A stretch of 64,000 nucleotides of DNA from Pigmentibacter ruber (GTDB taxonomy: Bacteria; Bdellovibrionota_B; Oligoflexia; Silvanigrellales; Silvanigrellaceae), in assembly GCF_009792895.1 (NCBI RefSeq), contig NZ_WSSC01000002.1, positions 186,001 to 250,000 on the forward strand. The letters run 5' to 3'. The notes below the pieces were generated by a model. That model was not told the DNA's origin. It did not search any database and worked only from the letters and a program-made list of their open reading frames with translations. Shown piece by piece: positions 53,270-63,131 of this stretch. Position 1 is the first letter of the stretch. Each line of letters begins with the position of its first letter. Position numbers and translations under genes: made by a program.

Positions 53270-54196
53270 TTATTTAATTAAATTTTGCAAACCAATGATA
53301 GCCTCATCTTTGCCTGAACTAAAATTTGGCAGTGTTTTAATATTTGCAAGTAATACATTTAGGCTAATAGACGAATGAAATTTTCTGTTTAAATGCTGAA
53401 GTGAATGTAAATAATTTGGATTAGTTATATCATCGCTGTAATCTTCAGGTTTAATAAGCCAATGCAAAGTTACAATTGCTCTTTTTTCTATCGTGTCAAT
53501 TACTAATGAATAAAATGCAAAATTAATATTAGGTGCATTGGCTAGTCCCATATGTGCATTGTCAGGTGATATCAAATTGTCATGCAAATTTACATTAAAA
53601 GGTATTAATTTATCCTCTTGAATGTGTTTTGACAGAGGTATTTTTTTTGTAATTGAATAGACAGAGATATAAAGATCTCTATTAAACAAAGATCCATATA
53701 CATCTGGTATATTTGGATACGCCCAATTGTGAACCCTCAGAACATCAAGTGGGATAGCATGTGGGTTGATTGAATCCATTTTTGTTTGAACAAAAATAAA
53801 TAAGTCTAAATTTTTTAAATCTTTTGATATTATTTCTTGTTTGATTTTATCTGGAATATTATTGCGAAATTCTTTTGAAAGTTCAAGGCAGTAAATATCA
53901 GAACCTCCATTTGGTGAATGATATAAAGCTATTCTTGGTGTTGGACAACGCTTACCTGTATTTAAACGCTTAGCATCAATATTAATTATTTTATCATTAA
54001 AACTAGGTATTTTGCTTAGGATTGGTGAATTTAAAAATAAATTTTTTCTAGTGAGCAATTCTGATTCTGAAATTCCAAGTTCAAATAAATGTAAAGAATT
54101 TGTCTGAGATCTGCTTTTACTACCATTGTCTGAATGGTTTTTTTGGCAGCTTATAAAAATAATCTGAATATATAGAACTAATAATAATTTCTGCAT
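53270..54196 (-). CDS. Lipoprotein of unknown function
   Basis: Encodes 308 residues from the ATG at 54196, which starts MQKLLLVLYIQIIFISC, a lipoprotein-type signal; a longer frame from 54268 would bury this signal. After a Ser/Asn-rich tether comes a domain with GKRCPTPRIALYHSPNGGSD, YCLEL, VLRVHNWAYPNIPDVYG and NAHMGLANAPNINFAFYSL, then VTLHWLIKPEDYSDD. Repeated His/Asp/Asn and Cys residues hint at an envelope enzyme, but no family is recognised. It is divergent from the 54445 hydrolase. Confidence 0.6.
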   Translation of the reverse strand: MQKLLLVLYIQIIFISCQKNHSDNGSKSRSQTNSLHLFELGISESELLTRKNLFLNSPILSKIPSFNDKIINIDAKRLNTGKRCPTPRIALYHSPNGGSDIYCLELSKEFRNNIPDKIKQEIISKDLKNLDLFIFVQTKMDSINPHAIPLDVLRVHNWAYPNIPDVYGSLFNRDLYISVYSITKKIPLSKHIQEDKLIPFNVNLHDNLISPDNAHMGLANAPNINFAFYSLVIDTIEKRAIVTLHWLIKPEDYSDDITNPNYLHSLQHLNRKFHSSISLNVLLANIKTLPNFSSGKDEAIIGLQNLIK

Positions 54197-54341
54197 TTCT
54201 GTAATTTTTCTCCTAAGAAAGAAAAGAGATAAAGATATATCGCTCATTTTAATAGTCATCCTTAGCAAAATGACATTTACATTTTATTTGAGCATATCTT
54301 TTTATATAAGTATTTGATAATAAATATAAAATAAATAAATA

Positions 54342-54415
54342 GACCATTCGGTACAAAAAGCATTGACAAGAGAGTTGAAAGGATCTATCACTTCTGTACC
54401 AAATGTTCGGTTTTG
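54342..54415 (+). promoter_or_regulatory. Promoter flanked by TetR-type operator half-repeats
   Basis: TTGACA (54363-54368), 17 bases, TATCAC (54386-54391). TTCGGTACA (54348-54356) and TGTACCAAA (54395-54403) flank it as an 8-of-9 inverted repeat. ACCAAATGTTCGGT at 54399 is a second imperfect palindrome. This arrangement suits a TetR-type repressor of the hydrolase gene. Confidence 0.5.
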
Positions 54416-54444
54416 GGAATATTACTCTTTTTAAGGAAATACTT

Positions 54445-55665
54445 ATGAAAAAAAAATTATCTACAACTACTCCATTATCTTTAGCTTTTTTACTACCAGT
54501 ATTCGGTTTTTCTGCTAATGCAATTGAAAAATCTAAACAAACAATAATACTAGTGCATTCTGCTTTTACAGGTTCGTGGGCTATGAATACTGTAGCTAAT
54601 GAGCTGAGAAAAAATGGTTTTCATGTCGTTTTACCTGATTTGCCGGCGCATGGAAATTTTAAAATGTCTCCTAAAGATGTTAGGTTTGATAATTATGTAA
54701 ATGTTGTCTTGCAAGAATTAGATAAACAAAAAGGAAAAGTTATCCTTTTAGGGCATAGCTTTGCAGGTACAATTATTAGTGAAGTTGCTGAAAAAAGAAC
54801 TGATAAAGTTCAGACATTGGTTTATTTAGCTGGAGCTCTATTGCCTAATGGGATTTCTTTTTTAGATAAAATAAAAAATTCTAACTCCTTATTACTAAAT
54901 AACTTACAGATTGATAATGAAAATGGAAATGCTTCGATAAAAGAAGGGATGATAAATTCAGTTTATGCGCAGGAAATTCCAGAAGCTGAATTTACAGGAA
55001 TTGAAGAAAAAATGGTTTCAGAACCTATTGAACCTTTATCGCATAAAATAAACGTCAGTAAGGAAAATTTTGGTAAGATACCTAAATACTATATTCAAAC
55101 TTTACGTGACAATGCAATTCCGCAAAAATTACAACGTGAAATGTATACAGAAACACAAGTTAAGCAAGTTTTTACAATTACATCGGGTCATGCTCCGAAT
55201 CTCACACATCCTTTAAAAGTTGTTGAAATTATTAAAACTATTGATTCCATAGAAAATCATAAAATCTCAAAGAAAAAAGAAGAAAGAATTAAAAAAGAAA
55301 TTATTGAAAAGACAGATCAATGGCAAAAAGGATTTAATTTAGATGCAAAAAATAAAAAGGCTAAGTATTCATTCAGAGATTATGCACCAAATGCTATTTT
55401 ACAATCTATGCCTGTAGAGTTTGGAACTGTTGAAGGTAAAGATACAATCGCAAAATATTGGCAAACTGTTCTTGATACCGGTGCTGCTGATATGAAGTAT
55501 TTAGATAGGAAAATAATAGTAGTTGATGAAAATACAGCATTACTTAGTTCACCTTGGTCGATGAATAAAATAAAAGGACAAATTACTTTAGAAAAATGGG
55601 TAAAAAAAGGAAATAAATGGTTTCTTGTTGAAGATAATTTTGAAGCATTAGAGTTTTTGAAGTAA
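54445..55665 (+). CDS. Exported alpha/beta-hydrolase fused to a SnoaL/NTF2-like domain
   Basis: Encodes 406 residues from the ATG at 54445 behind AAGGAAA; a 14-codon upstream extension lacks a ribosome site. A signal peptide (about 1-26) ends near ANA. The hydrolase domain (about 30-275) has LVHSAFTGSWAM (oxyanion HS/HG position), the nucleophile elbow GHSFAG (about 103-108) and SGHAPNLTHP with the catalytic His (about 249), resembling EstC/hydroxynitrile-lyase relatives. Residues about 285-406 form a DUF4440/SnoaL-like NTF2 fold (WQKGFNLDAKNKKAKYSFRD, LEKWVKKGNKWFLVEDNFEAL). It acts in the periplasm; substrate unknown. Confidence 0.8.
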   Translation: MKKKLSTTTPLSLAFLLPVFGFSANAIEKSKQTIILVHSAFTGSWAMNTVANELRKNGFHVVLPDLPAHGNFKMSPKDVRFDNYVNVVLQELDKQKGKVILLGHSFAGTIISEVAEKRTDKVQTLVYLAGALLPNGISFLDKIKNSNSLLLNNLQIDNENGNASIKEGMINSVYAQEIPEAEFTGIEEKMVSEPIEPLSHKINVSKENFGKIPKYYIQTLRDNAIPQKLQREMYTETQVKQVFTITSGHAPNLTHPLKVVEIIKTIDSIENHKISKKKEERIKKEIIEKTDQWQKGFNLDAKNKKAKYSFRDYAPNAILQSMPVEFGTVEGKDTIAKYWQTVLDTGAADMKYLDRKIIVVDENTALLSSPWSMNKIKGQITLEKWVKKGNKWFLVEDNFEALEFLK

Positions 55666-55794
55666 ATCAGTAGGTATCTCTTAGTACTTTTGAATTTCTA
55701 ATAGATGCTTTCCTTTTTTAAGAAAAAATTTGAAATTTATTTTTTATTTCTTTAATCATATTCTAAAAGACTTTTTTTTTATATAATTAAGTGA

Positions 55795-57276
55795 TTATTT
55801 TATAAAGATATATGAAATAAAAATAGTAAAAAAGAATGAAATAAGATAAAGAAAACTTACTTTCATTCCAAATTTAAGCATAGTATTTTCAAGTTTTCTT
55901 ATTTCAAGTGAGCTACTAGAATGATAATCAGATGCTAATGTGATAATTAGGACAATAATTGGTAGTGATGTAAAAACAATATGACCAGCAGCAGAGTTTT
56001 GTCCTGCAACAAATAAAAGTCCTTGATTGAATGAATTCCCAATATCCATTTGAATAGTAAGAGCTAAGACGTTACCACCAACATTTGAACCTGCAATAAA
56101 TCCACTGAGCATGCCAATTAAAGGTAAAATTAATAATTTTAGAAAATTAGTTTCAATATTAGAAATTTGTTCTGTAATTACTCCAATAATTCTGAATTCT
56201 AGCATAAATCTTGCAAGTAAAATAAATAAAAATAAACTTAATAAAACATTTTTAATTTTTTTCCATTCCTGCTTATGGTCCAACTTTTTTTTATATTTTA
56301 GAAGAAAGATAATGGTTGTCATTGTTAATGCTATCCCAGGGCTTACGAAAGGATTTAATTCTATACTTTTCCATTTTATACTGCATATATCATGTAGGAA
56401 TTTATTAATCGATTGAATTCTAATGAGAACAATGAATGCTAGTAAAACAAAGTAAGGATAAAGTAATTTTATAAAATTAATAAAGAATTTTTTTATTTCT
56501 TGCTTTTTTGAACTTAAATTATAGTAAATGGCAAAAAATATAAGACATGATACAATTCCTGTAAGTATTCCCGATAATTCAGTTAATTTTAGGTAATTGA
56601 AATAAATTAATAATAATGCATAAACAAAGCCATGTGTAAATGCGAGATACCATTTTTTTCTTAAGAGATGAACTCCATTCACAACATATAGACTTACACA
56701 CCCAACAATAGGAAATACTAAAAAACTAATTATAGCTGATTTTAAACCAACCGCAGAAATAGAATATCCTGATAAACTTGAACTTACTACTGTTGAAATT
56801 GCTAAAGTTCCCCAAGGAATAGTATTCAGGCTTAACATAGATAGAAAAAAAGCTTTTTGAGGAATATAAAGACGGAAAAAAATAGGGATACCAATTAATA
56901 AAGATATACCAAATCCAGTAAAACTTTCTATAGCAGGTAGTATTCCTAGAAGTAATATTAAAGTTTTTTTTTCACTTGATAGAGGGAGATTTTCAATTAA
57001 AGAAGATATTTTATCTATATTTCCCATTTTTTTTAGGAGATTATTAAAGTAAAGGCCTGGTATGATAATGATAGCTATTGTGCTAGTTAGAATGACACTT
57101 GAAAAAAATGCGCTGTATAAAAGATAATCTTGAAATTTAAAAAGTGGGAATAAAATAGCAATGGCTATAGAAAAAGTGCAAGATAATAAAGCAGAAAATG
57201 TAGCTGTTCTTTTTAAAATAAAAATTGAAAAGATACATAATGCAAATGGACTTAAAGCTATTAAAAAATAGATCAT
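55795..57276 (-). CDS. L-lactate-permease (LctP) family membrane transporter
   Basis: Encodes 493 residues from the ATG at 57276, preceded by GGAGAG; the 12-codon extension to 57312 is unlikely. About 12 hydrophobic helices. Family markers are ESFTGFGISLLIGIPIFF (about 106), LNTIPWGTLAIST, and the late LIGMLSGFIAGSNVGGN with GQNSAAGH. LctP proteins import L-lactate and related hydroxy acids with protons. No lactate dehydrogenase gene is adjacent. The gene is downstream of the methyltransferase gene on the same strand. Confidence 0.8.
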   Translation of the reverse strand: MIYFLIALSPFALCIFSIFILKRTATFSALLSCTFSIAIAILFPLFKFQDYLLYSAFFSSVILTSTIAIIIIPGLYFNNLLKKMGNIDKISSLIENLPLSSEKKTLILLLGILPAIESFTGFGISLLIGIPIFFRLYIPQKAFFLSMLSLNTIPWGTLAISTVVSSSLSGYSISAVGLKSAIISFLVFPIVGCVSLYVVNGVHLLRKKWYLAFTHGFVYALLLIYFNYLKLTELSGILTGIVSCLIFFAIYYNLSSKKQEIKKFFINFIKLLYPYFVLLAFIVLIRIQSINKFLHDICSIKWKSIELNPFVSPGIALTMTTIIFLLKYKKKLDHKQEWKKIKNVLLSLFLFILLARFMLEFRIIGVITEQISNIETNFLKLLILPLIGMLSGFIAGSNVGGNVLALTIQMDIGNSFNQGLLFVAGQNSAAGHIVFTSLPIIVLIITLASDYHSSSSLEIRKLENTMLKFGMKVSFLYLISFFFTIFISYIFIK

Positions 57277-57344
57277 TCTACTCTCCAAAGGATAGAATGA
57301 CTTCTTTAGCAAAATACAAAATAGTTGTCTAGAAATAGATTTTT

Positions 57345-58257
57345 TTACTTAGTATGAATAAATACACCTCCAGATCCATTTTTGGAAGTAAAAAAAAGTG
57401 CAACATCATTTAAAAAATTTTCTTTTATTTTACTTTTTTTATCTTGCATATTTGCATAATTAAAAGCTCGATTTTTAGTAAATTCTCTCCAACTACTTGT
57501 TAAATCTTCAAATAATGAATTTTTATATCCAACTTGTTCAGCTATATTATGCATTTCAGAAATTGTTTTTAAATTTTGGCAACCAATTTTATCTTCAGCA
57601 AATTTTATATCAGTAAAAGAGTTACTAACATAGTCCTCATTTCTAAATTTACAATTTTCTTTCATTAATTTGTAAATATTATCATACACTAACTTTTTAT
57701 TTTTTATATGTAAAACAGCTAAGTTGGAATATACTCCATCAAATAAACCTTCTTTTTCTCTAATTTTTAATAGAGCATATTTGCTTGATAAATCAGCACA
57801 ATAAATTTTAATTCTACTTTCTAAGCCTAATGCATGGATAATTTTGCATGATAAATCGGCATATTTTTTATTATATTCTATTCCAATAAAATTAGAGTTA
57901 GGAAGAAGATTGGCTTGTTCAATTAAATCAGAACCAAAGCCTGAACCAGCATTTAATATTTTATAATTGCTAAATTTATTTTGCAGTCCAAGGTCAAATA
58001 GAATTTTGTGCGCAATTTCATCCCCACCATAGCGCATATATAAATTTTTTTTAATTTCTGTTACTTCTAAATAATGTTTTAGTAGTAATTCCCTAATAAT
58101 CCAATAGCTACTGTATTTATTATTACTATAAAGTTTTATTTTTTTTTTTAATATCAAATCTTTTAGAATTTATTGCGATAGAAGTTTGCGGATACTTTTT
58201 ATTTAACTTAATTTCTTTTATAATATTTTCTATATAAAAATATTTTTTCTTTTTCAT
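57345..58257 (-). CDS. SAM-dependent methyltransferase interrupted by an A11 tract
   Basis: The long frame (from a TTG at 58157) has KILNAGSGFGSDLIE as SAM loop (about 67-81), GIEYNKKYADLS, and FDGVYSNLAVLHIKNK; it ends GGVFIHTK. About 33 additional codons starting at ATG 58257 (MKKKKYFYIENIIKEI...) lead directly into this frame but are one base out of phase at the A11 run (T11 at 58139-58149 on the plus strand). Dropping one A joins them. The conserved SAM domain is intact, so the short form could be functional. Substrate unknown. The 57345-58157 part is the unbroken reading frame. Confidence 0.7.
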
Positions 58258-58377
58258 GAGAAATACCTACAAAATAAAATAGTGATTAAATCAAAATTTA
58301 TTATACAAGGTATTGAAAAAAAAGTAAAATAATATTTCCTATAAAAAGAATTAAGTTGATTACCAAAAATCCTCAAA

Positions 58378-58827
58378 TTAGTTATTGCTGACTTCTAATG
58401 AAGTACAATCAAGACCTTCTATAGGAACTCCTGTAAAGTTAGAAATATGATATTTACTATCAAAACTCAATACTATTGACATTCTTGAGACATTTCGAAT
58501 GAGCATAAACCCTCTGTCTTCGAGACTTATTGGATTTTTATTTAATATTTTATTATGAACAAATGCCTCAGGATTTGTGGAAAGTAGAGGAGATTTTCCT
58601 TGATAAAAAATAAGTAAGGAGACAAAGCTTGGATTGAAACTATTACAAGTATATTTTATCCCATATAAGTTACCTTCAGTTGGATTTGGAATGTAATGAA
58701 AAATTCTCTCACTTTTTTCAAAAGTCCATAAATTACTTGTTGATCTTGCTAGTGTAATATTTGAGACAAAAGAAAAGCCTATTAAAATTAGTGCAAATAA
58801 TTTTAGAAAAGTATATTTGAATAACAT
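58378..58827 (-). CDS. Small exported protein, unknown function
   Basis: Encodes 149 residues. Residues 1-27 form a signal peptide (LFALILIGFSFVSNITLA then RS). The mature part is beta-rich with two Cys, YTCNSF near the middle and GLDCTSLE near the end, possibly a disulphide. TATCTCC lies in front of the start on the plus strand (GGAGATA on the transcript). Monocistronic by appearance. No family recognised. Confidence 0.6.
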   Translation of the reverse strand: MLFKYTFLKLFALILIGFSFVSNITLARSTSNLWTFEKSERIFHYIPNPTEGNLYGIKYTCNSFNPSFVSLLIFYQGKSPLLSTNPEAFVHNKILNKNPISLEDRGFMLIRNVSRMSIVLSFDSKYHISNFTGVPIEGLDCTSLEVSNN

Positions 58828-59131
58828 TTTATCTCCTATAATATTTTAATGGAAAAATGAATGAAATTTCTTTTTACAATTTGCAATACATATGTAAAAT
58901 AAAAATATTATTTTGTAAATACATTTACTTTAAAATATTCTTCTAAAAATGTAACTATTTAAAGAATTTAATATAATAAAATTAATTATTATTCTAATTT
59001 GAAGTTATCAAATCAACTTTGTAGTTGATGTATCATAGAAAATAATTTAAAAATAAAAATCCAAAAGATTATACCTTGACTTTTAAAGCAGCATTTGTAA
59101 ATGAAACAAAGGATTAAATGTAGGAGGGGAC

Positions 59132-60514
59132 TTGATACACATCTCGTTTGATAAAGGAACAATACTAATTTCGAATATTTCGCAAACTCAAGCAAATAAT
59201 TACCCTTTTTTAAAATGGGATAAAAGAGTATCATCATTTCGTGCAATGGCATACCATTACCGCAATTTGATCTTATCACTAAGAAAAGATCAAATTGAGT
59301 ATCTGGATGTAGCAAAAGATTTTTTGCCTCAGAATTTCTCACTACAAATTAAAATTGAACCAAGGCCGTACCAAATCCAAGCTTTAGAAGCTTGGATAAA
59401 TCAGCAATCTAATGGTGTAGTAGTATTACCGACTGGTGCAGGTAAAACGGTTTTAGCAATCCTTGCTATAGCAAAAATTCAGCGCCCTACTTTAGTGCAT
59501 GTTCCTACTATTGATCTTATGTCACAGTGGTATGAAGTATTGCTAAAATTCTTTGGAAATAAAATAGGATTACTAGGTGGAGGTTATAATCAGCTAGAAA
59601 ATATTACTGTTGCTACTTATGATTCCGCATTGATTCACGTCCCACAAAAAGGAAATAAATTTGGCTTTTTGATTTTTGATGAATGTCATCATTTGCCTAG
59701 TGAACAAATGCAATATACCGCAACCAGTTCAATTGCTCCGTTCCGTCTCGCTTTAACAGCTACTCCTGAAAGAGCTGATGGAAAAGAAAAATTATTGTAT
59801 GAATTGTGTGGTGGAATTTGTTTTCAAAAAGACATTAAAGAACTTGAAGGTAAAACTCTTGCTCCATATGAAGTTATTACGTTTGAAGTTGAAATGTCTG
59901 AAAATGAAAAAAAACTATATCAAGAAAGTAGACAAATTTATTTGGATTTTATTCGCAAAAATAATATTAATTTCCAAGTAAAAAATGGTTGGCAACAATT
60001 TATCCAACTTTCTTCTCGCAGTCCTGAAGGAAAAGAAGCTTTTTCAGCATATTTAAAGCAAAAAAAACTATCACAATCTTCAGCAAATAAATTAAATTAT
60101 GTATGGGATATTATAATAAAGCATAGAACAGATAGAATTCTTATTTTCACACAGGATAATGAAACAGCTTATTTAATAGGAAAGAGTTTTTATTTGCCAG
60201 TTTTAACGCATCATACTAAAGTTAAAGAAAGAGAACAGTTTCTTAGTCTTTTTAGGCAAGGAATTTATAGTATTTTAGTGACTTCTAAAGTCTTAAATGA
60301 AGGAGTAGATGTTCCAGAGGCTAATGTAGCTATAGTAGTTTCTGGTAGTGGAACAGTAAGAGAGCATGTGCAAAGACTAGGAAGAATTTTACGTGCTAAA
60401 GAAGGAAAAAAAGCAATTCTGTATGAATTAATTTCAGCTGGAACGAGTGAATATTTTGTAAATCAACGAAGGAAAATGCATAGTGCTTACGAAAAAAGAA
60501 CTCTTGAACTTTAA
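59132..60514 (+). CDS. XPB/SSL2-like superfamily 2 DNA helicase
   Basis: Encodes 460 residues; TTG start with AGGAGGGG directly upstream. An N-terminal damage-recognition-like part (1-80) precedes PRPYQIQAL (Q-like motif), Walker A LPTGAGKT (about 99-106), FDECHHLPSEQ (about 183, DEAH-type), LTATPERADGKE (about 211), and motif VI VQRLGRILRAKEGKKA (about 413). This is the XPB/SSL2 family used in excision repair in archaea and some bacteria. The next gene overlaps it and encodes a Bax1 (DUF790) nuclease, the expected partner. It unwinds DNA at lesions. Confidence 0.88.
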   Translation: MIHISFDKGTILISNISQTQANNYPFLKWDKRVSSFRAMAYHYRNLILSLRKDQIEYLDVAKDFLPQNFSLQIKIEPRPYQIQALEAWINQQSNGVVVLPTGAGKTVLAILAIAKIQRPTLVHVPTIDLMSQWYEVLLKFFGNKIGLLGGGYNQLENITVATYDSALIHVPQKGNKFGFLIFDECHHLPSEQMQYTATSSIAPFRLALTATPERADGKEKLLYELCGGICFQKDIKELEGKTLAPYEVITFEVEMSENEKKLYQESRQIYLDFIRKNNINFQVKNGWQQFIQLSSRSPEGKEAFSAYLKQKKLSQSSANKLNYVWDIIIKHRTDRILIFTQDNETAYLIGKSFYLPVLTHHTKVKEREQFLSLFRQGIYSILVTSKVLNEGVDVPEANVAIVVSGSGTVREHVQRLGRILRAKEGKKAILYELISAGTSEYFVNQRRKMHSAYEKRTLEL

Positions 60515-61706
60515 AAAGAGTAAAGGTCGAATTCTTCCTAAATTTATTTCATCCGATAATCCTGAACTTTTACAGCTGGCTAAAAGTGCTTTGCAAATTT
60601 TTAACAATGCAATAGGTTTGACAAGATCTGAAATAGAAGAATTAATTGAGCAGCAACTTTTTATTGATATAAATGTTGAAGAAATTTTTCTTAAAGGTCT
60701 AGTAAAACTTTTGCATGATAGATTAAATTATGCTGAAATTATAGCAAGTGATATGAATGATTTTCGCCATAAATTATTTTCCAATGCAAGTTATTTATTA
60801 AAACAAAATTCGGAAATATTATTATCAAATTATTTAAAAGATGTAGCAACTACAGTTGGAAAATCAATTGAAGAAATCCAAAAAATTTTATACTCTGATT
60901 TACCTGAAAATAGTAAAGCTATTTATTTTAAAGATATTGAGGAAAAAAAATTATTAAATCGTTATAATCTTGCTTTAGTTCAAGGCTTATTGTTTTATAG
61001 TGAATCTGTTACAATTGAAATCGAGCAACATACAAATTCTAAAGCTGATTTAAGATTTTTACTGCGGCAATTAAAGTTCTATCAATTAGTTACTTACATC
61101 AAAAAAGAAAATGCGAAGTATTATGTTGAAATAGATGGACCAATATCACTTTTTTTACAAACTCAAAAGTACGGATTTAACTTAGCAGCATTTTTTCCAA
61201 ATGTTGTGCTTCTCTCAAAATGGAAATTAAGTGCACATATTACAATTTCTAAATCTATTAGAAGTCAAGGGCTTTTAGAGTTAAGTGAGAAATCACCATT
61301 AGTTTCTCATTATAAAAATTTTTCTAGCTATATACCAGAAGAATTTCAAATTTTTTCAGAGTATTTTAATAGTAAATCAGAATATTGGAAAATTGATTCA
61401 AGTAATGAAGAAATATTATTTGATGGCAGTAATTTCTATTTTCCTGATTTTAAATTTGTTAAAAATAATAAAGTAGTATTTTTAGAGTTATTTCATGCGT
61501 GGCATAAAAAAGCTTTTTTACAAAGATTAGAAAATATTGAAAAAAATAATACTAATGATTTCATTATGGGTATTGCAAAAAATTTGATAAAGGATGCTGA
61601 AATTGCTTCCAAAATTCATGAATCTAAATATTTTCAGGAAAAAGGCTTTATTTTTCGAGAAATGCCTACAGTAAATCAAGTTATAGAAATTCTTAAATTA
61701 TTTTAA
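60483..61706 (+). CDS. Bax1-type nuclease (DUF790), partner of XPB
   Basis: Encodes 407 residues from a GTG that overlaps the helicase by 32 bases, with AAGGA upstream. Bax1 features: N-terminal KGRILPKFISSDN, the middle GIL-like NRYNLALVQGLLFYSESV (residues about 160-178), and a PD-(D/E)xK-type C-terminus, FPDFKF (Asp about 322) followed by VVFLELFHAWHKKAF (Glu about 336). In archaea XPB and Bax1 form a helicase-nuclease complex that cuts next to damage. The translation overlap suggests strict co-expression. Confidence 0.88.
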   Translation: MLTKKELLNFKKSKGRILPKFISSDNPELLQLAKSALQIFNNAIGLTRSEIEELIEQQLFIDINVEEIFLKGLVKLLHDRLNYAEIIASDMNDFRHKLFSNASYLLKQNSEILLSNYLKDVATTVGKSIEEIQKILYSDLPENSKAIYFKDIEEKKLLNRYNLALVQGLLFYSESVTIEIEQHTNSKADLRFLLRQLKFYQLVTYIKKENAKYYVEIDGPISLFLQTQKYGFNLAAFFPNVVLLSKWKLSAHITISKSIRSQGLLELSEKSPLVSHYKNFSSYIPEEFQIFSEYFNSKSEYWKIDSSNEEILFDGSNFYFPDFKFVKNNKVVFLELFHAWHKKAFLQRLENIEKNNTNDFIMGIAKNLIKDAEIASKIHESKYFQEKGFIFREMPTVNQVIEILKLF

Positions 61707-61805
61707 TAAAAAAAATATTAGTTCACTTACACTTGCTAGTACATGAAATTTGTTTTAGCGATTTATCCTGTTTTAAGTAAACTAAACTTTTATTGAAAGA
61801 ATTTT

Positions 61806-62948
61806 ATGTCGCCAATTTTTATATTTAAGGTCAATTCAATTTATAAGGATTTTAATTCACTAGAAGAAAAATTAAAAAGAATTGAGCATATTTTAAATTT
61901 CATTCATAATCAGTTATTACAATTAGAAAGTAATTTTTCTTTTTATAGTTGCTTAGGTATGAATAAACTAAATATTATTAGTGAAGAAAATTATATAAAT
62001 TTTAAACAAATTTATAGGAAGAGTTTTAATAGTCAAAAAATTAAAGCAATTCTTTTAGCCCCTGAATATTTTATGTCTTTAACCAGACAGAATAAAATTA
62101 TTTTAAATGAAGATAAACTTCTTATAGAAAAAAAATTTCATAAACTGTCTGAAAAATACAGTAATATTTTGATATTACTTGGGACAATAGCCAGCGAGAA
62201 AAATAATACCACAAAGAACGTGAATACAGATTCCACATTGTATGATACTATGAAAAAATACAAAGAGTATGTTCAAGCAAAAAAATTAAGAGGAATTGCT
62301 AACTATAAATCTCCTTATGAATTTTATAAATCTTCTTTAATAGAAGATAATTCTATGAAATCTATGCAGCACTTTAATTATTTAGTAAACCATGAATTCA
62401 ATATGTACAATATTAGAGATACAAAAAATTTTTCAGATAGAGTCAAAGATTATCAAGATAATCGAAATAATTTTAGACTAATATCAAATAAAGCATATGG
62501 TTATTTGGCTGGAAGTCGAATTGTTAAATATAGTAAAATTGCTGGTTATGATGAAGAAAGTAATTATGGTAAACAATTATTTATACCAGGTATTAAATCA
62601 GAAAAAATATATCAGAAAGGTGTTGGTTTATATTCTATTCCTGTAAATAAAGAAAAGAGCCTCACATTAGGGATTGAAATTTGTTATGATCATTTCCATG
62701 GTATTGGGCGAAAATTTTGGCAAACAAACCCTGATATTCATTTAATAATGTCCGCTTCAGTAATAAATAAAGTAGGAAATTTTAAAGTAAAGCCAAATGG
62801 CTATGTGATACATACAAGTACTTCAGATTCTGAAGATAAAATATTTCACTACAAAAATTTAAGTTTTAATATTTTAAATGAACATGATATTAAAATTTCT
62901 TATGGAAAAATAAATTATAATTTGAAATGTGGTTTAATTTATATTTAA
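61806..62948 (+). CDS. Nitrilase-superfamily-like protein, unusual
   Basis: Encodes 380 residues, longer than typical CN-hydrolases (about 260-330). A Glu in ILLAPEYF (about 85), a Lys in SRIVKYSKIAGYDEE (about 240) and a Cys in LGIEICYDHFHGIG (about 290) are placed like the Glu-Lys-Cys triad. A long inserted segment (about 130-230, Lys/Tyr/Asn-rich) separates the first two. No signal peptide. Possible amidase or effector; weak similarity only. Monocistronic by appearance. Confidence 0.55.
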   Translation: MSPIFIFKVNSIYKDFNSLEEKLKRIEHILNFIHNQLLQLESNFSFYSCLGMNKLNIISEENYINFKQIYRKSFNSQKIKAILLAPEYFMSLTRQNKIILNEDKLLIEKKFHKLSEKYSNILILLGTIASEKNNTTKNVNTDSTLYDTMKKYKEYVQAKKLRGIANYKSPYEFYKSSLIEDNSMKSMQHFNYLVNHEFNMYNIRDTKNFSDRVKDYQDNRNNFRLISNKAYGYLAGSRIVKYSKIAGYDEESNYGKQLFIPGIKSEKIYQKGVGLYSIPVNKEKSLTLGIEICYDHFHGIGRKFWQTNPDIHLIMSASVINKVGNFKVKPNGYVIHTSTSDSEDKIFHYKNLSFNILNEHDIKISYGKINYNLKCGLIYI

Positions 62949-63131
62949 ATTATTTATTTTAAAATTAAATAAAAAATAGGAAGATTTTTTTAATAAAAAA
63001 TTTTCTATATTGAATATAATTATTGATAAATTTTATGAATTAATATATTTTAAATGCCGGGATGCTATTGTGATTATAGCAATAAATTCTATGTAGAATA
63101 TTATTTTTATTGATTAATTTTAAGGATTGAT

